A stretch of DNA of 29,920 bases, taken from the NCBI GenBank assembly GCA_030052745.1, contig JANBVO010000099.1, positions 1-29,920 on the forward strand. Reading direction: 5' to 3'. Of the stretch, positions 29,019 through 29,920 are shown one piece after another; position 1 is the first letter of the stretch; each line of letters opens with the position of its first letter. Source of the stretch: Pleurostoma richardsiae (taxonomy: Eukaryota; Ascomycota; Sordariomycetes; Calosphaeriales; Pleurostomataceae). The position numbers and the translations under genes were made by a program. Under the pieces are notes generated by a model, which ran no database searches, was not told where the DNA came from, and worked only from the letters and a program-made list of their open reading frames with translations.

Positions 29019-29440
29019 GTTGGCCTACCATGTATCCATTCTCTTCTCGCCATGTCTCCAGATCCGCGTCCAAACACACAATCGTAGATGCACGGATTCG
29101 TGTCTACTGGGTCGATCATCTCTGTGATGTAGCCCTGGCGGACAACCGGGGAAGGTCGAAGGACAGTTAGTGCGCCTCTTCCCCGCTTCCGATCTACGAC
29201 GCGTAACGAATGGATGGCGGACGGCTCCTTATCTAATCACGCACTGCCCGAAGCCACTCTGCTGCCTCCGCGCTGCGTGTAACTTACTTTGCTATCCAAT
29301 TCTAGAAGACGACTTCTACACTAGCCACCTAACGTGGGTCTATGCACCTGGTCGGTGCACCATAAACGTGATTTGTAGGCCTCCATAGTGAACACTCAGC
29401 CCAGGGCTGTGGCCTAAGGCGTATGCGTACCGTGTCGTCT
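29019..29440. other. Spacer, nothing firm
   Basis: A minus-strand stretch near 29030-29160 reads GYITEMIDPVDTNPCIYDCV followed by FGRGSGDMARREWIHG; it looks protein-like but I cannot place it. The rest shows nothing. Confidence 0.3.
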
Positions 29441-29920
29441 TTCTCTCAATACGAGGCACGGGATGTCAACAGATTCCACGCGTGGTCGCCTATCCGGCTT
29501 GTCGATGCTATGCGGCGGGACTTGCCATCGTTCCCAAGTAGGGGTAAGGGGAAGAGGGCCTCGGCAACGGTTGAGACGACATTGTCGGGCAGTGTCTCTA
29601 CGGCAGCAAACGCGAAGTCGTCTCTCCCGGTGGCGCAGCTGTGCTGCCGTCGCGATTCCTCGCAGAGTGCGGGTTTTCCGTTAGGGCTAGAGCGCAGAAG
29701 CGATCAAGGTACCGCGTTATGAACTCGTTCTCGGCCATGGAGTAGACAACCATCACATTAACACACTGCTGTACCCTGGCCCATCGGCCTCGCTGGACCA
29801 ATGCCACTTGTCGGTCACATAGGCGTTATATCCGAATGTGAGGATACGGGCACTTGGGAGTTTGGACGAGTGTTTGAGGCCACGGTTCGGCCGCATTTTG
29901 AGGGGTCCAGGTTCTCTCGC
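29441..29920 (-). pseudogene. Remnant of an alpha/beta-hydrolase N-terminal domain of a fungal NLR-type gene
   Basis: Near the right edge, minus-strand translation gives LPSARILTFGYNAYVTDKWH (about 29860-29800). Further along, in another phase, come VAEALFPLPLLGNDGKSRRI and SRIGDHAWNLLTSRASY (about 29500-29450). In fungal proteins with a SERAC1/lipase-like domain in front of NACHT, ARILTFGY.AYV.D precedes SRI..HA.NLLT by about 10 residues; here roughly 300 bases lie between, with stops and phase changes. No downstream GHSLGG-like nucleophile elbow is seen toward 29000. I infer a broken fragment whose start is beyond the window. Confidence 0.5.

Noticed and set aside
1-29920. PKS, NRPS or terpene-synthase core gene, tRNA genes and CRISPR arrays
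   Set aside because: No such signatures were seen on either strand; the metabolic cluster here, if it made a natural product, has its core enzyme outside the window or lost.

Overview
The window is nuclear DNA of a filamentous ascomycete (Pezizomycotina, most likely a Sordariomycete-type genome). Genes are interrupted by short introns of about 47-106 nt with GT..AG ends and CTAAC/CTGAC-like branch sites. The gene families (DHA1-type MFS transporter, stand-alone histidinol-dehydrogenase-like enzyme, FAD-linked oxidoreductase, P450, fungal-specific transcription factor, BTB, F-box, FTA2-like, HeLo-like/NACHT remnants, AIG1-like GTPase) are typical of accessory, subtelomere-like fungal DNA. No rRNA, tRNA or CRISPR array was recognised.

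Layout. 1-162 is the tail of a C2H2 zinc-finger gene. 512-2002 (-) is an ankyrin remnant abutting a broken FAD-linked oxidoreductase. 2553-4453 (+) is an intact five-exon MFS transporter. 5013-5959 (+) is a broken short-chain dehydrogenase (SDR). 6209-7660 (+) is an intact three-exon histidinol-dehydrogenase-like gene. 8340-9497 (-) is a broken cytochrome P450. 9901-10891 (+) is a frameshifted flavodoxin-fold reductase. 11201-11941 (-) is an intact glyoxalase-like gene with a cryptic in-frame intron. 12208-13070 (+) is a second broken SDR, and 13291-14318 (-) a broken fungal transcription factor. Together 0.5-14.3 kb reads as one metabolic gene cluster in decay: transporter, dehydrogenase and glyoxalase remain open, while the oxidoreductases, the P450 and the presumed regulator carry nonsense and frameshift lesions.

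From 15 kb on the content changes to a BTB-domain gene, a possible 76-residue small gene, a conserved fungal hypothetical gene with an internal stop, a convergent FTA2-like gene, an unidentified broken gene, an F-box gene, and then remnants of fungal NLR-type (STAND) genes around an apparently intact AIG1-like GTPase whose C-terminus is a CaaX prenylation box. A degenerate second copy of part of the F-box gene lies at 28.8-29.0 kb. Two kinds of short dispersed repeat occur: an inverted pair of GC-rich palindromes (16.68 and 24.02 kb) and a direct pair (21.9 and 24.23 kb).

All functional calls come from reading translations by eye. The lesions are assumed to be real, but single-base assembly errors could mimic some of the frameshifts.
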